From Linnemannia elongata (taxonomy: Eukaryota > Mortierellomycota > Mortierellomycetes > Mortierellales > Mortierellaceae): a DNA stretch of 64,000 nucleotides. How positions within the stretch are numbered: position 1 is the first letter of the stretch; each line of letters begins with the position of its first letter. Positions 1 to 10,972 of the stretch are shown here, piece by piece. The stretch covers positions 1,054,001 to 1,118,000 of the forward strand of contig JAXBDG010000017.1 in assembly GCA_036320915.1 (NCBI GenBank). The letters are read 5' to 3'. A model generated the notes under the pieces. That model saw only the letters and a list, made by a program, of their open reading frames with translations. It did no database searches and was not told where the DNA came from. The position numbers were made by a program, and so were the translations under genes.

Positions 1-62
1 CCACCTCAGCCCACGATATCCATTCGCATGGCACAATCCACTCGATCCGGTCTGTCACAGAT

Positions 63-1345
63 ATGAACCATAATCATGAAGAACAAGACGACGAAGCAGA
101 CGAGACAACACCAGTCATTGGATCAGGAGGACATGGCCCGATCTGCCATTGGGATGACCTCCCTGTCTGGATGCAAGACAACCCGGCGATCTTTACAGGA
201 TACCGTCGTCCTACATTCAGTTACAAGAAGTGTGCCGCTTCCTTGGGGTTCCTTCATAACGAGAGTGGTAATTTGCTGCAAAACGAATCAAGATCGGAAG
301 CAACCACACATCGATGGTGCATGTTGTTTTGATCCGCATTTCTACTTTTGCCAGTAAAGCTAACCATCCCATTCTTTCTCCTTCAATAGTGAATGTATGG
401 TCGCACTTGATCGGAGCGATCGCATGTATCGTTGTCGTACCCTTGGCTTATTTCAAGATCTTCCACATCCTGGAGACGGTTCACTGGACGGACGTTATGC
501 ACTTCTACATCTTCATGGCAGGAGCAATCCTGTGTCTGTCCATGTCGGCGCTCTTCCATTTGTTCTCTTGCCACTCTGAACCCGTCTCTCACCATTGGAA
601 CCGATGCGACTATGTTGGCATTGTCTTTTTGATCACTGGCTCCTTCTACCCCGCCATCTTCTATGGTAACACTCTTCCTCCTTTCGTAGTGTTCTTCCCG
701 TATCCATCTATGAAGAACGTATTCCTAACGCTTAATCCATCATACCCTTGAAACATAATAGGATTCTATTGCTTCAGGACATTCCAGATCATGTATATTG
801 CCATGATCTCAATCTTTGGTGGCGCAACAATTATCGCCGTCACCAAGCCCATCTTCCGCACCCCGCAGTACCGTTGGATCCGCTCCTGCCTCTTCCTTGC
901 CATGGGTCTCTCTGCCGTCTTCCCCATCATCCACGGCCTCTTCCTCTACGGGGTACGTTTACCATATTTTCCTTTTTTTTTTCACACACCTCCCTGCCTT
1001 CACGAATCCACTCAAATACGCCATTCAGTAACACGTGTTAACTTACCATTTCTTTATCTTTGAACAAAATAGATCGAACTGGCAAGGAAGGCAATCGCAC
1101 TGGACCATATGGTCCTCATGGGATTCTTCTACGTCTTCGGCGCAATCCTCTACGGCACTCGTACACCTGAACGTTTCTTCCCTGGAAAGTTTGATCATTT
1201 CGGATCCTCCCACCAGATCTTCCATATCTGCGTTCTGTTTGGAGTGTTGACCCATTTCCTGGGTGTCACCAAGGCGATGGAGTTTTGGCACGATTCGAAT
1301 CATACCTGTGCTATCCCCATCCACGAGATGAGGGCTGTTTATTAG
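63..1345 (+). CDS. PAQR/adiponectin-receptor-like seven-TM protein (Izh/hemolysin-III family)
   Basis: Four exons (63-267, 390-665, 762-952, 1073-1345) give 314 aa in frame. The protein is a membrane receptor/hydrolase-like member of the PAQR family (yeast Izh, animal AdipoR), which are zinc-dependent and linked to lipid and zinc homeostasis. Visible family marks are E67-x2-N70-x3-H74 at the first membrane segment, the S-x3-H region (SALFHLF) with the following RCDYVGI aspartate, and the late H-x3-H (HQIFH). About seven hydrophobic segments follow a polar acidic N-terminus. The frame stays open upstream to the window edge with another ATG at 28, so the true start could lie further 5'; 63 is the conservative choice. 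It converges with the hydrolase gene 266 bp downstream. Family assignment is secure; the ligand is unknown. Confidence 0.9.
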
Positions 1346-1611
1346 AGGCACGATACCCAAACATTCGGACTATCATAACCTCCCCCCTCCCTTTCGCCTC
1401 TTTTTGAGCTTGTGCAGTTTTCTCAGTTGTTTTCCTGCATTTCATTTCATGATATCCACGACTCTTTTTTTTACAATTATACAAGCTAGACACCATTATG
1501 ACTTTTAACACCCTCCTCTGCCTCATGTACTATTAAATAATAAACGAAAAGTTATGACCACAAAAAATTCAAAAAAAACATTTACTCAGAGTGCCTTAGA
1601 TACCATATTAA

Positions 1612-3006
1612 CTACGCAATAGTAGAAATGGCGACAGTCCATTCATCAGCCTCTTTCTTGAGCTCTGCCTTCTTCTTAATCACCTCACCCGTGGCCACCT
1701 TCTTACCACTACCGCTCTCCTCACCGCTCTTTTGAGCAATCGCCTCGTCCATAAATGCAACCGTCCATTCAGAAATTGCCTCTGCCAACGCCTCCTTCTT
1801 GGCTTGTCCCGGTTTCGAGGACCCAAAACCCAATCCATGATCTGCATCAGTCACCTGGACAACCTCCCTGGGCGTCGACTTCATCTCCTTGTAGACTTTC
1901 GCAAATATACTAGGTTGACACATATTGTCCTTGAGTCCTGAAACAAAGAGCGTTGCGGTGGTGGATGGGATGTCGAGGAGAATCTGGTCACGGAGAGCCT
2001 TGGTATTGTCAGCGGTGTGGAGTGGGTAGGAGTAGAGGACTAGGCCTGGGACGAAATCTGTGGGGAAGTCGCTACCGTTTGATGTAGTTGTGGATGAAGC
2101 TGCTGCCTTCTTGGCGGGTGCTGCTGCTTTCTTTCCCTTTGTTGCTGGCGTCTTTTTAGCAGGTACTGATTCAGATTCTGCAGTTCCTCCTGCCAGCTGT
2201 GCAGCAACTGTTCCTGCGACTGATAGTTTATCAACCAAAAAAGAAACAGGTGAGACGGATTAAATTTTTGGTGGCAACCCTGTCCAAACTCAATTGACCG
2301 TAATGAGCAAGAAGTAGCGAGGGTGGGGAAGAGGAGGGGAAAAAAGGACGAAGAAAACGAACCTCGAGTACCCATGCTGTGTCCGCCAAGGAAACATCCC
2401 TTCTGAGGATGAATACCTTTTATAGGATGGAACAAGTGCTCCATCACCCTCGTACACACCGACACTCGGAACCCTATCCGAACATCCGCAATACATTGAC
2501 GTCAAAGAAAAAAAACGTTAGTTCTTCCCCTTGGTATGGCGCTTTTAGCTCTACTCTCGGGTTCCCTTTTTCGAGAAAGGAAGTTCATGCGCAATGGACT
2601 AGAAGGCGAGTCTTTATATTATTACCAAGGTTGGGCACTTTGGCGCGGTATCGCGCGCAGAAATGACCTTGTCTTGCGACTTCGTTCGCGACCGCCGTCA
2701 GCAGGGCTGTCTTCTCGTCGCCGCCTAATTCAATGCCAGCACCGAAAGGAATATGCAGCATGAAGGGTTAGCGGCGATCATCCGGACGATTAAAAAAGAG
2801 TGTTAGAAAGTAACGCTATTGGGGCTGGCTGTTGTTATGTGAGTGTGTATGAAAAGGGAGTGAGAGGAAGGTGTACCTGCGCCGGGTCCAAGGAGAAGAG
2901 CAAAGCCCGAGTGTTTGACGCCTTTGGGAGGGGAGGTGAGGAGGACGGGGATGGCGGCCTTTCCGGGTGATGGGACAGAGATTTCCTTTTCTATTGGTTC
3001 TGCCAT
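1612..3006 (-). CDS. TEX30/KANSL3-like alpha/beta hydrolase
   Basis: Four exons on the minus strand (3006-2877, 2724-2626, 2473-2363, 2219-1612) give 315 aa. Landmarks are an early glycine-rich LLLGPGAGGD segment (oxyanion side), the nucleophile elbow GGHSMGTR (serine in G-x-S-x-G) and a late DADHGLGF segment that supplies the probable catalytic histidine. The middle KVPNLGFRV... region aligns by eye with the human TEX30 core. An Ala/Lys/Ser-rich insertion follows the elbow and enlarges the usual ~225-aa core, and the C-terminal tail is Lys/Glu-rich. It shares a ~205-bp divergent promoter with the aminotransferase-like gene at 3211. The substrate is unknown in this family. The internal exons are too short to show as long ORFs but close phase exactly. 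Confidence 0.85.
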
Positions 3007-3210
3007 GCTTGTCTTTGTGTTCTCTAATGAGGGGAAGGAGGAGTGAGACGAGTTGTGGTGGGGGAAATGAGAAAAAAAGAATAAAAGGTACAACCCTTTC
3101 TCTTTTTTTATGTTTTATGCCCTTCAAAACCTTGATTTTCTTCCCCCACAACCAACCGTCGCCAACCTTTTTTCCTTTTTCCTTCTCCATTCAACCACTC
3201 TGCCGAAATC

Positions 3211-4483
3211 ATGCTGCCACGGAATGCAATCGCAATCCGCAAAACCCTAGGCGCCGCTACCCGCGCAAAGATCATCACCGCTGCGACACACAAGACCTCC
3301 ACCGCAACACTGCTCGACTACCCGCCGGGCGCCTACACGGGCATGCGAACGTTCGATAAGTTGGGCATCATGGATTTTACGGGCCACACAACGCGCCTCG
3401 CCAACTCACTACAACAGATCCACTTCCCTGGACAAGGGGCGGAGACTTCAGTCGTCGATAGTAGTGTTGAAGCGGCGGCAGCTACAAAAGGGTTGGCGCC
3501 GTTAAGGAGACTGGAGGTGATGAAGGAAGAGACGATGAACTTGGTCAAGGCAGGACTCAAGTTCTATTACAAGAATCGCACGGATGATGTGCTTGGATCC
3601 GCACTTGAGACCAAAGTCACAGTTCTCTGTACCTGGGATCCCGAGGTATGATTTTTTCGTTAATGCGAAGGCAGATGTGAAAAAAGTGCACTGACTGACT
3701 GTGTGACTTTCTCTAATGGATAGAACCAAGAACCGACACTGATTGCCCATTTCGAGCCACTCAAAACACCAACGACACTCAGGTGCAAAGTCGAAGTCCA
3801 CGGATCTCCCCGTCACCACGCCACCGCCAAAGACTCCCAATGGGTCGTAAGTATCTCGAACACGTCCGCACACTGGCCTACTATCATACTCGAAGAAATG
3901 CCATATTAATTGATGGTCCTATATCTTTAACCAAAGAAGCGTGATCGCCGCGGCCTTGAGGCTTCACTAGACAAGGACTCGAATGAAGCCATTCTGGTTG
4001 ACAACTCGACCCAGGACATCTATGAGGGCCTGTCGTCCAACTTTTTCGCGTTTGATCGTGAGCGTCGGACAATTCTTACTGCACCCCTGAATAGTGTCCT
4101 CCAAGGCACGATCCTGAAAGTCGTCATGAATGTCTGTAACAACGAAAACATCCCGGTCGAGTTCAAGTTCCCGAACCTCAAGGAGGCCCATGAATGGGAG
4201 GGCGCCTTCATCACCAGTAAGTGTTTGGTATCATTCATCATACTTCTGCTGATCGGATAGCGTATACTAATTTGATCCGCAAGCATGATGTTGACGAAAA
4301 CTGCCTAACATCGTCTCGTTCATAGGTACATCCAGACTGGTCCTGCCAATCGAAAAGCTGGTGATGCCAGACGGGAATGTGCAAGGTTTCGAGCCCAGTC
4401 CGACCATCGAGCTGATCCGTAGAGAGGTCCTGGAAGAGTGTCGCAGGCGAGTCGAGACCATCTTGACCAAAGAAGATATTTAA
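3211..4483 (+). CDS. Fold-type IV PLP aminotransferase-like protein, probably mitochondrial
   Basis: Four exons (3211-3645, 3724-3846, 3937-4216, 4326-4483) give 331 aa. It resembles class-IV aminotransferases (branched-chain / D-amino-acid type) and their plant homologues: PPGAYTGMRTF near the N-terminus, EAILVDNSTQDIYEGLSSNF in the core and FITSTSRLVLPI near the end. K181 (in TAKDS) lies 21 residues before EAIL, the spacing remembered for the PLP lysine in E. coli BCAT, so the cofactor site is probably intact. The first ~28 residues are basic and lack acids, as in a mitochondrial presequence (inference). Exon 3 has a tandem AAGAAG acceptor at 3934-3939, allowing a one-lysine variant. The amino-acid substrate cannot be read from the sequence. 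Confidence 0.78.
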
Positions 4484-4651
4484 TCCTGTTCTATCGACGC
4501 CCTTGCACCATGCTCGCATAATTTTGTAATGTCCATGCTGTTTTATTTTGAGATGCGCTTCAATCGTAGTTCTATAGACAGGAGAGAAAAGAGAAGAGTT
4601 AGACCAACACTTTGTATCATTACATGCTCCTACACAATCTTCTCTGCCAGA

Positions 4652-5063
4652 TTACCCACCTAATGACTTTGTGTACTCATCCAGCTCTGCGGCGATATTA
4701 CTAATCGTCTCTGCCTGTTGACTGATTTCGTCAATCCGCTCGAGGTATGGCTCAAAGTCAGAGTCTAGTTGTATAATATAAGTATAATGTATTGTCAACA
4801 AAGAGCGTACATCGACGAAAAGGCATAGTGCGTGGTCAAAAGACCATGTGAGTCGGGATAAGGTGCCGCCTTACATGTGGTTCGCAGTTTCCCGACTTCC
4901 TGCATGAGCTCCTGTGCCACCCCTGCCAGTTCGCTGTATCTGTCCTTGGTTACAATATTCATATTCTCCAGCAGCTTGTAATCCTCTCCCGTTGCTATAT
5001 ATCCAAGATCAATAAGGACTTGTTATTTTTTCTCTGTTCAGCTTCTTATTACCACTCTGCGCG

Positions 5064-5107
<44 letters not shown>

Positions 5108-5328
5108 TGCGTCTACGTACCCAACATCTCGGCACGGATATAATCAGCAACCTTCCTGAACATCTCTTGACTAGCTCTAGAAACATGCTCCTGACTCAGG
5201 TGACGAGCTGCGTCGGCAGCAGAGAAGGTCTGGTTGCTTTGCTGTGAGACGGACGAGTGGAGGGACTGGGCTCTAGAGGAGGTTGTGGTTGGTGGTGTGG
5301 GGGAGTTTGTGTGTGTCGATGTGCTCAT
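4652..5328 (-). CDS. BLOC-1 subunit 2 (BLOS2-like)
   Basis: Three exons (5328-5121, 4994-4875, 4764-4652) give 146 aa. After a Ser/Thr-rich N-terminus, the helical core EDYKLLENMN... FEPYLERIDEISQQAETI...LDEYTKSL matches the BLOC1S2 family. This is a coiled-coil subunit of BLOC-1, which acts in endosome-to-lysosome-related-organelle sorting. Intron 1 carries a 42-nt homopolymer (A on the plus strand, T in the transcript). The frame is also open upstream to 5697, but those residues do not look like the family and a donor-like GTGAGTCG at ~5555 suggests a leader intron, so ATG 5328 is preferred. It converges with the aminotransferase gene 168 bp away. Confidence 0.85.
5064..5105. repeat. Poly(A)/poly(T) run of 42 nt in intron 1 of the BLOC-1 subunit gene
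   Basis: An uninterrupted run of A on the plus strand, that is T in the sense of the minus-strand gene, sits just beyond the exon-1 donor. Its true length may be unstable or misassembled. Confidence 0.95.
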
Positions 5329-5846
5329 TGTGGTGTGATGTCTTGGTTGTGAACGCTTGAATAAAGCCTGTGGCGGTGCAGCGAAGGGAAGGGGTGTTGG
5401 AGAGTGGAAGGGCGGCTGTTTAGTGATGGTGATGTGTCTTTGGTAGGTGTGGTAATGACCTTGTCCTGAATCCTTGGCAGTTCTAAGAAGTGTGAAGGTG
5501 GGGTGAATAGAAAGAGGTGAACACAAGCAAGGAACAAATAAGAGTCGACTCACGTGCAGGGAATCCATTTCTATGGTCTCACAACCCGTGAAAAGGGGCG
5601 CGTCGGGCAAAATTGGGGGGGTTATTTTTTCTTCTACGCGCCACGATGGGTCCATGCTCCTCCATGATTGTCCATAAGAATATCGTCGAAACATCATTTG
5701 CAGCTCACTCGTTCTTTTTTTGATTTTCTTCTTACAAAAAAGAGGACATGTTAGAAGATATTACAACGCGTGGTTTCGTTTATTAAGGTATGAATATGTA
5801 TGAGAAAAGGTCGACCTCACGGGACAATTGAATCAGAGAAAAGCAA

Positions 5847-7305
5847 TTACACGGCCGCAACAACCTCGGCATTAGGGGCGGGGGTCTCAGCAGCAACAAC
5901 CTCAGCAGCGGGGGCGGGGGCCTCAGTAGAAACAACCTCTGCAACAGCAACGACTTCGGGGGCAGCAGCAGCAACAGCAGGAGCAGCAGCAGTGGGGGTG
6001 GGCAAGCGAGCACGAATCCACTGAATGTAGTAATCAATCACAACCTTGCGATCATCCTCGGGCTCGTTGTGCAGCTCATGGTAGTGGTCCTCGTAGACCT
6101 TGTACTCCTTGTCCTTGACAGCGATTTTGTCAAAGAAATCTTTGCTCGCCTTCTGTTCCGTCAAGGCATCCGCAGATCCGTGGCAGATCAACAGGGGCAC
6201 ATCAGGTGAGATCTCTCCGTACCGAGCAGCCGACAACAACATCTTTCCGTTGGTCAACATATCAAAGAGTCCCTTAGTGGTTCCGAATCCGTGGACAAGA
6301 GGGTCAGCATCGTACTTGGCAACCTCCTTGGGGTCACGCGAGATGGCTTTTGAGGAAAGGTTGGTGGGGATCTTGAGCGAGGGGAAGACTTTGGAGACGG
6401 CTCCTGCAAAGGACACGGTCAAGTTGGAGGGGCGAGTAGGGCCAGTGGGGAGGACAAGAGGCGCAGAGGCGATGAGACCAGAGAGCTTTGTGCGCAGAGG
6501 ACCAATGCAATCGTAGTTCAGGACCAAGCTTCCACCCTTTGTGTTTTGATTTGTTGTGTTTGTTTGTGTGGGGGGCGAAAAGTAAAAGTCGTTAGGATAT
6601 TTTGTTCACATGGTCAGAAGCAATAATAATTGTGGCCAGGGTCTATGCATAAAAGCACCATCTCCGCAGAGGCCAGACAATCTCAAAAGAATTGACCTCG
6701 AACGTTCCAATTGTCCATGAAACGAAGATACTTACATAGGAGTGGCCCATGAGGAACAATGGGACGCCCTCAATCGTTCCACGCTCAAGTGCAGCTGTGA
6801 TATCGGGGATGGCCTTGACGTATCCTCCAGTGCGACCAAGAGTCTTGGACTTTTTACCTATTGCCGTCAATAAAATGTGAAGAAACGAGGATGTCAATTC
6901 GTCGTGCCAAAAGTAGAAACAGGAATCTTGACGATGGACGATGCTGAATTCTATGTCGTTACCTGTCTGGCCGAATCCGCGCTGGTCGTAGGATGAGACC
7001 TGGAACCCAGCCTTATTGAACTCCTCAAAGACATGATCGTAACCTAGAAGGAGGAAGACAGAAGTGTGAGTAAAAAGACCTTCTTCAGAAGAGTTGGGTT
7101 GGAAGGGAAGCAACTTTGTCGTCGCTATGCCCATTTTTTTGTACTTACGGACGATGTGCTCGCCGAGACCGTGGACAAAGACGACGGAGGCGACGGGGGT
7201 TCCGACGGCGTACCAGGTCTTTGTGAAAATCTCATGGCCGTCCTCGGCCTTAATCCACTCCACTTTAGAAGTGGGCTTAGTGGCGGTGTCCTGTGCTGCT
7301 GACAT
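5847..7305 (-). CDS. Monoacylglycerol lipase-like alpha/beta hydrolase with Ala/Val-rich tail
   Basis: Four exons (7305-7149, 7043-6963, 6857-6736, 6536-5847) give 349 aa of the monoacylglycerol lipase / Yju3 family, which hydrolyses monoacylglycerols to glycerol and fatty acid. Visible marks are VVFVHGLGEH (oxyanion loop), SYDQRGFG, the GHSYGGS elbow with nucleophile S119, HGSADALT with D243, and HYHELHNE with the probable catalytic H273. The elbow is split by intron 3. After WIRARLP the protein ends in about 45 residues made almost only of Ala, Val, Pro, Glu and Thr with repeated EVVA units, which is unusual for the family. No signal peptide is seen, so cytosolic or lipid-droplet location is likely. 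The upstream flank (7306-8843) separates it from the ribosomal protein gene. Confidence 0.9.
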
Positions 7306-8843
7306 TCTGTTTGTGTAAGTGGGAAGGGTGAATGAGAAAGGAGACTGAGTGAGAGTGTAGGAGAGGAAGAGGAATGAGGAAGGTAATGAGAAAGAAGGTG
7401 AGAGAGGAGGAAAAGAAAGGAAAGGAGGGTGAATGAGAGCAAACCAAGAAGGAGAAAAGTGAGGCTTTATGTTGGATCCCTATTCTTGAAGAAAAGAGGA
7501 GTAGGTTATGCCGTGAAGTGGATAGATCCCAATCACCACTCAACCACCCACGCTCCAGGCCCGGCTCTTTCTTTTCTCTCTTTGACAAACTCCGTGGCGA
7601 AGGGTCAGAGGGAGGGAAGAAGTGGTCGAGAGAAGAAAAAAGGGCTCTCACTCTCACTTCGCATACCATGTCTCTCTCCTCCACTCATCCCATCCGTTTT
7701 TATCTTTCGTTGTCTCTCGCTCATCTGTATTTCTGTGTCTTGCGCGTGTATGTGTGTGTGCGCTTGTGCGTCGATTGACAACCCCACCTTGCAATATTAC
7801 CCGCTCTGCATATTATCTCTCAACTGACATATGGGAAGACAAAACACCATCATGGTTGTTCCTCAATACTTCTAAGTGTTTGCTTACTTGTTTCGCAATC
7901 GGACTCAACCGTCATTCCTCCACCTCCGATGCTCATAATATACGGCTGCTTGCAACCATGCCTTAGCGCCGAAAACGGGTACTTTTTTCTCAATACAAAG
8001 TTCAGGTTTACTTGCAACCATGAATTCATGTATTACACATGCCATTCCTTGGTGCCATTAAAGCACGCTCTATCATTTTACTTTTTTTTTTCTCTTGTGT
8101 TCATTCAATGCTCTTCCTTGTCGAATGAGTTCGTACTCCAGTGGAGAGAACGTTGAGCATGTTAAAAGGTGGAGGGGAGTAAAACATCATAACAGGCTTG
8201 CAGTCCTCTTGTGTTGAACACGCTTGGGGGATTTTTTCTTGAGAGCATCAAGCACAAGAACAAGAAGCCCGCGGGGAGGAAGGAGTGCCTATGTACCACG
8301 AACAAGATACCTCTCGCATGCCATATTCATCCCACTGTTGTCTACGTTTGCTTTGCACTCACAGTACAAGTATGAAAATGGCATTCACCCAAAATTGCAT
8401 GATACCATATGGTTCCGTCAAACAAAGCCATCATATCGCTATTAGCATGTGAGGACTGAACGAGAGTTGAGGTGAATTCATGAACGTTGCAAACAGGTTT
8501 GACAAACTTGGTGGCAAAAAAACCCAATGGTGGAACATCGCCTGTCTAGCTTCATGTTGCTGTATCCCACTCCCTAAGATCATCATCTCAATACAGCAAG
8601 CAAAGACGCGATGGATGACAAAGATACGCCTTTATCCTTGAACACGCGTGCTCTTGGGTACCATCTCCAGCATACAAAAAGCAAAGGTAAAGGATCCAAA
8701 CACATAAATCTCTTTTGTAAACAACGAAAGAATGGCCGTTATCTTTTGACAGATAACATTGGTTGCTTTTTATTTTCAAAGAGGCTTTGGGGGAAGACAA
8801 TGGGTGAGGAATGGCGAGGAGGGTTTTGTGAAGAAAAGGTATT
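7306..8843. other. Intergenic region
   Basis: About 1.5 kb between the lipase start and the ribosomal-protein stop. The lipase-proximal part (7306-7700) is purine-rich on the plus strand, so pyrimidine-rich in the lipase sense, as expected of its leader. I see no credible gene or RNA here. Confidence 0.6.
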
Positions 8844-10972
8844 TTAAACCTCAGCGAGGACAGCGGGCTCCTTGAAGTCCTTGCGCTCAACCTTGGCACC
8901 GGTGGTGTTCTCGACATCAGCACCAGAGTGGAGCTCGAGAAGCTTGCCGAGGTCGAACTTGGGGGCCTTGAGGATCTTGACCTTGCGGACGAAGACGTCA
9001 CGGAGGGGGTAGATCGACTTGCACGACTTCTCAATCTCGGATCCAATGACCTCGGGGACGAACTTCTGGACGAGCTCCTTCAAGTCGCAGGACGAGGCCT
9101 GGGCGATCATGATCTCGAACATCTTCTTGCGGATCTGGCGGATCTGAGCAGTCTGAGCGTAGGTGGTCTTCTTGACCTGGTGGACGCCCTTCTTGGTGAA
9201 GGCAACGGCGAAGAGGCGGAGCAAGTAGCCGTCGGTGGTCTTGACATCGACATGGGCCTCGATGATAGACTATTCGGTTGAAACGGCAAAACAAAAGCAG
9301 GTAGTCGTGTTAGGGCCAATTGCTGTTACTGTTGAGACATCCTGGTGCGTTCCTGACACCGTCGCCTTAAAAAGCGACATTTGTTGTCAAAACAAATCCA
9401 AAAGAATAAATGACTGAAATTGTAGACGTTACCTGCCACTTGCGGACCATGGAGCGGAGCTTGTCAGAGGTCATGTCCATACCGTGGAAGTTGGTGAGGC
9501 AGTTCTTGCCCTGGACCTCATCAACGCGCAGCTTGATCTTGCGGAAGGAGTGCTCCTCAGACTTGTTCAAGTCAGCGAGGGAGATCTCGAGAACACGGCC
9601 CTTCAAGGCATCGTTGGCGTTCTTCATACCCTGGGTGCGGTTGACAAGGGTCTTGCCAACGTTGCGAACCTCGAAAGTCGAAGGAGCCTTGATGTCATAC
9701 CAGTCCTTGCGGGTGAAGGGGTCAACGCTATTGGATTTGGAATCATTGATAGAGGCGACAGTATCAATATCCAGTGCTCGTGAAAAGGCATAGACATGTT
9801 TTTCTCCTTTGAGTGATGTTGGTGTTGTCTGCGCTGTTCTATTGAAGATGTCTGACGAGCGTTGGCGTCCCGCTGAACGACCATTGTGCCAATAGTCCTG
9901 CTTTGCGCCGTGTTCACGAGTTGGATTGGATCCGGGAAAATTGATAGTTGGAAAGAGTCGTCAGCTTGTCGAGTCCTGAGAACGATCGCTGTCAAAGCCT
10001 TCGTGGTGACTATTGATGGTCTCGTGTTTTTTTCTGTGAAAGGATTGTGCGCTGAAAGAACCACTGGGAACGGAAACAGGGAGCCAGTTTGCCATCGGCC
10101 GAAAAACGGCAAGTGCATGAATGTAGCACCACCGCCGAGGCTGAGGCTCTGCCATGATGACTCTCTGAAGTGAATCTGGTGCGCTCCCCTGTCTTCCGAG
10201 CAGGGCCTCCTTAGAAGCCCACAGGTCAGTTTTCCGGCCTTCTTCCTGCCTTTACTTCCTGTTATCGTTTGTATCCTGTAGTGTATGCGGTGTGAAAGAC
10301 TAGTCCTGAAACGATACTTTACACCTTCTTCTTAAGACCCTTCTTTCCCTTCGAGAGACGCCTATTGAGGAGGAGTAAGAATAGCGAGGTCAGTTCCTAG
10401 CTCAAAAGAGAAAAAGCGATCGCCTGTTGCCCTTTCATAAAAAACATAGCCTTCAGGCAAGTAGTTTGCGGTTCTTACTTGTTCTTTCCAACGGCTGTTT
10501 GTGAGACGTTTGTTTGGTGTAGTGGAAGCGGAGGTTTGTTGTGCGATCAGGCGCAAATTTTTTGACAAGTCAAAAAGTTGATCCAGAAGGTGCAGGGTCA
10601 TAGTAGGTGTCGAGTAGTTGATGAATAAAAGCAGATCCCGTAGTTTCCGTTTCGTGAAGAAAGTTCAAGGTTGGTTGGTCGATTGGTTGTGTTTTTGGTA
10701 GAGTCGAGATTCAGCCAAGAAAAAAGAGATCCAGCCAAAACGTTCAAAGCGCCAAGTAGGAGTGCAAGTTTCCAGATATTTTTTTGAAGATAGGTTCCCG
10801 CGGATGGCGATGACGACGGCGATGATGATGATGATGGCAACGGGGAGAGAGACGGATATGGGGATAGATGGATAGATGGAATGGTAACGAAGATGGTTAG
10901 CCATGGATGCCTATGGTCTGAATCACGACATATGATTGGCTCGTATGCACACAGGTAGCGAGCCGTACCCAT
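8844..10972 (-). CDS. 40S ribosomal protein S1/S3a (eS1)
   Basis: Five coding exons (10972-10969, 10494-10479, 10361-10323, 9727-9433, 9269-8844) give 259 aa, the normal length for eS1. The start [19 protein letters not shown] is assembled from three tiny exons; the first holds only ATG plus one G. The body ([60 protein letters not shown]) is unmistakable. It is a structural protein of the small ribosomal subunit at the mRNA exit side. Introns 1 (474 nt) and 3 (595 nt) are long for this window, a usual trait of fungal ribosomal protein genes, where introns often carry regulatory or snoRNA functions. Codon use favours GAG/AAG/CTC/GTC, as expected for high expression. Confidence 0.97.

Noticed and set aside
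1732..1941. Plus-strand ORF inside the hydrolase gene
   Set aside because: Antisense shadow of the TEX30-like last exon.
5329..5697. N-terminal extension of the BLOC-1 subunit
   Set aside because: Open frame but not family-like; a donor-like GTGAGTCG at ~5555 indicates a leader intron.
8928..9281. 117-codon plus-strand ORF over eS1
   Set aside because: Antisense of a highly biased ribosomal-protein exon; Leu/Asp/Glu pattern typical of a shadow frame.
9728..10322. U73-like snoRNA in the eS1 intron
   Set aside because: The clearest C-box-like word (ATGATGA near 10155) is on the plus strand, antisense to the gene, and no matching D box/guide arrangement was found.
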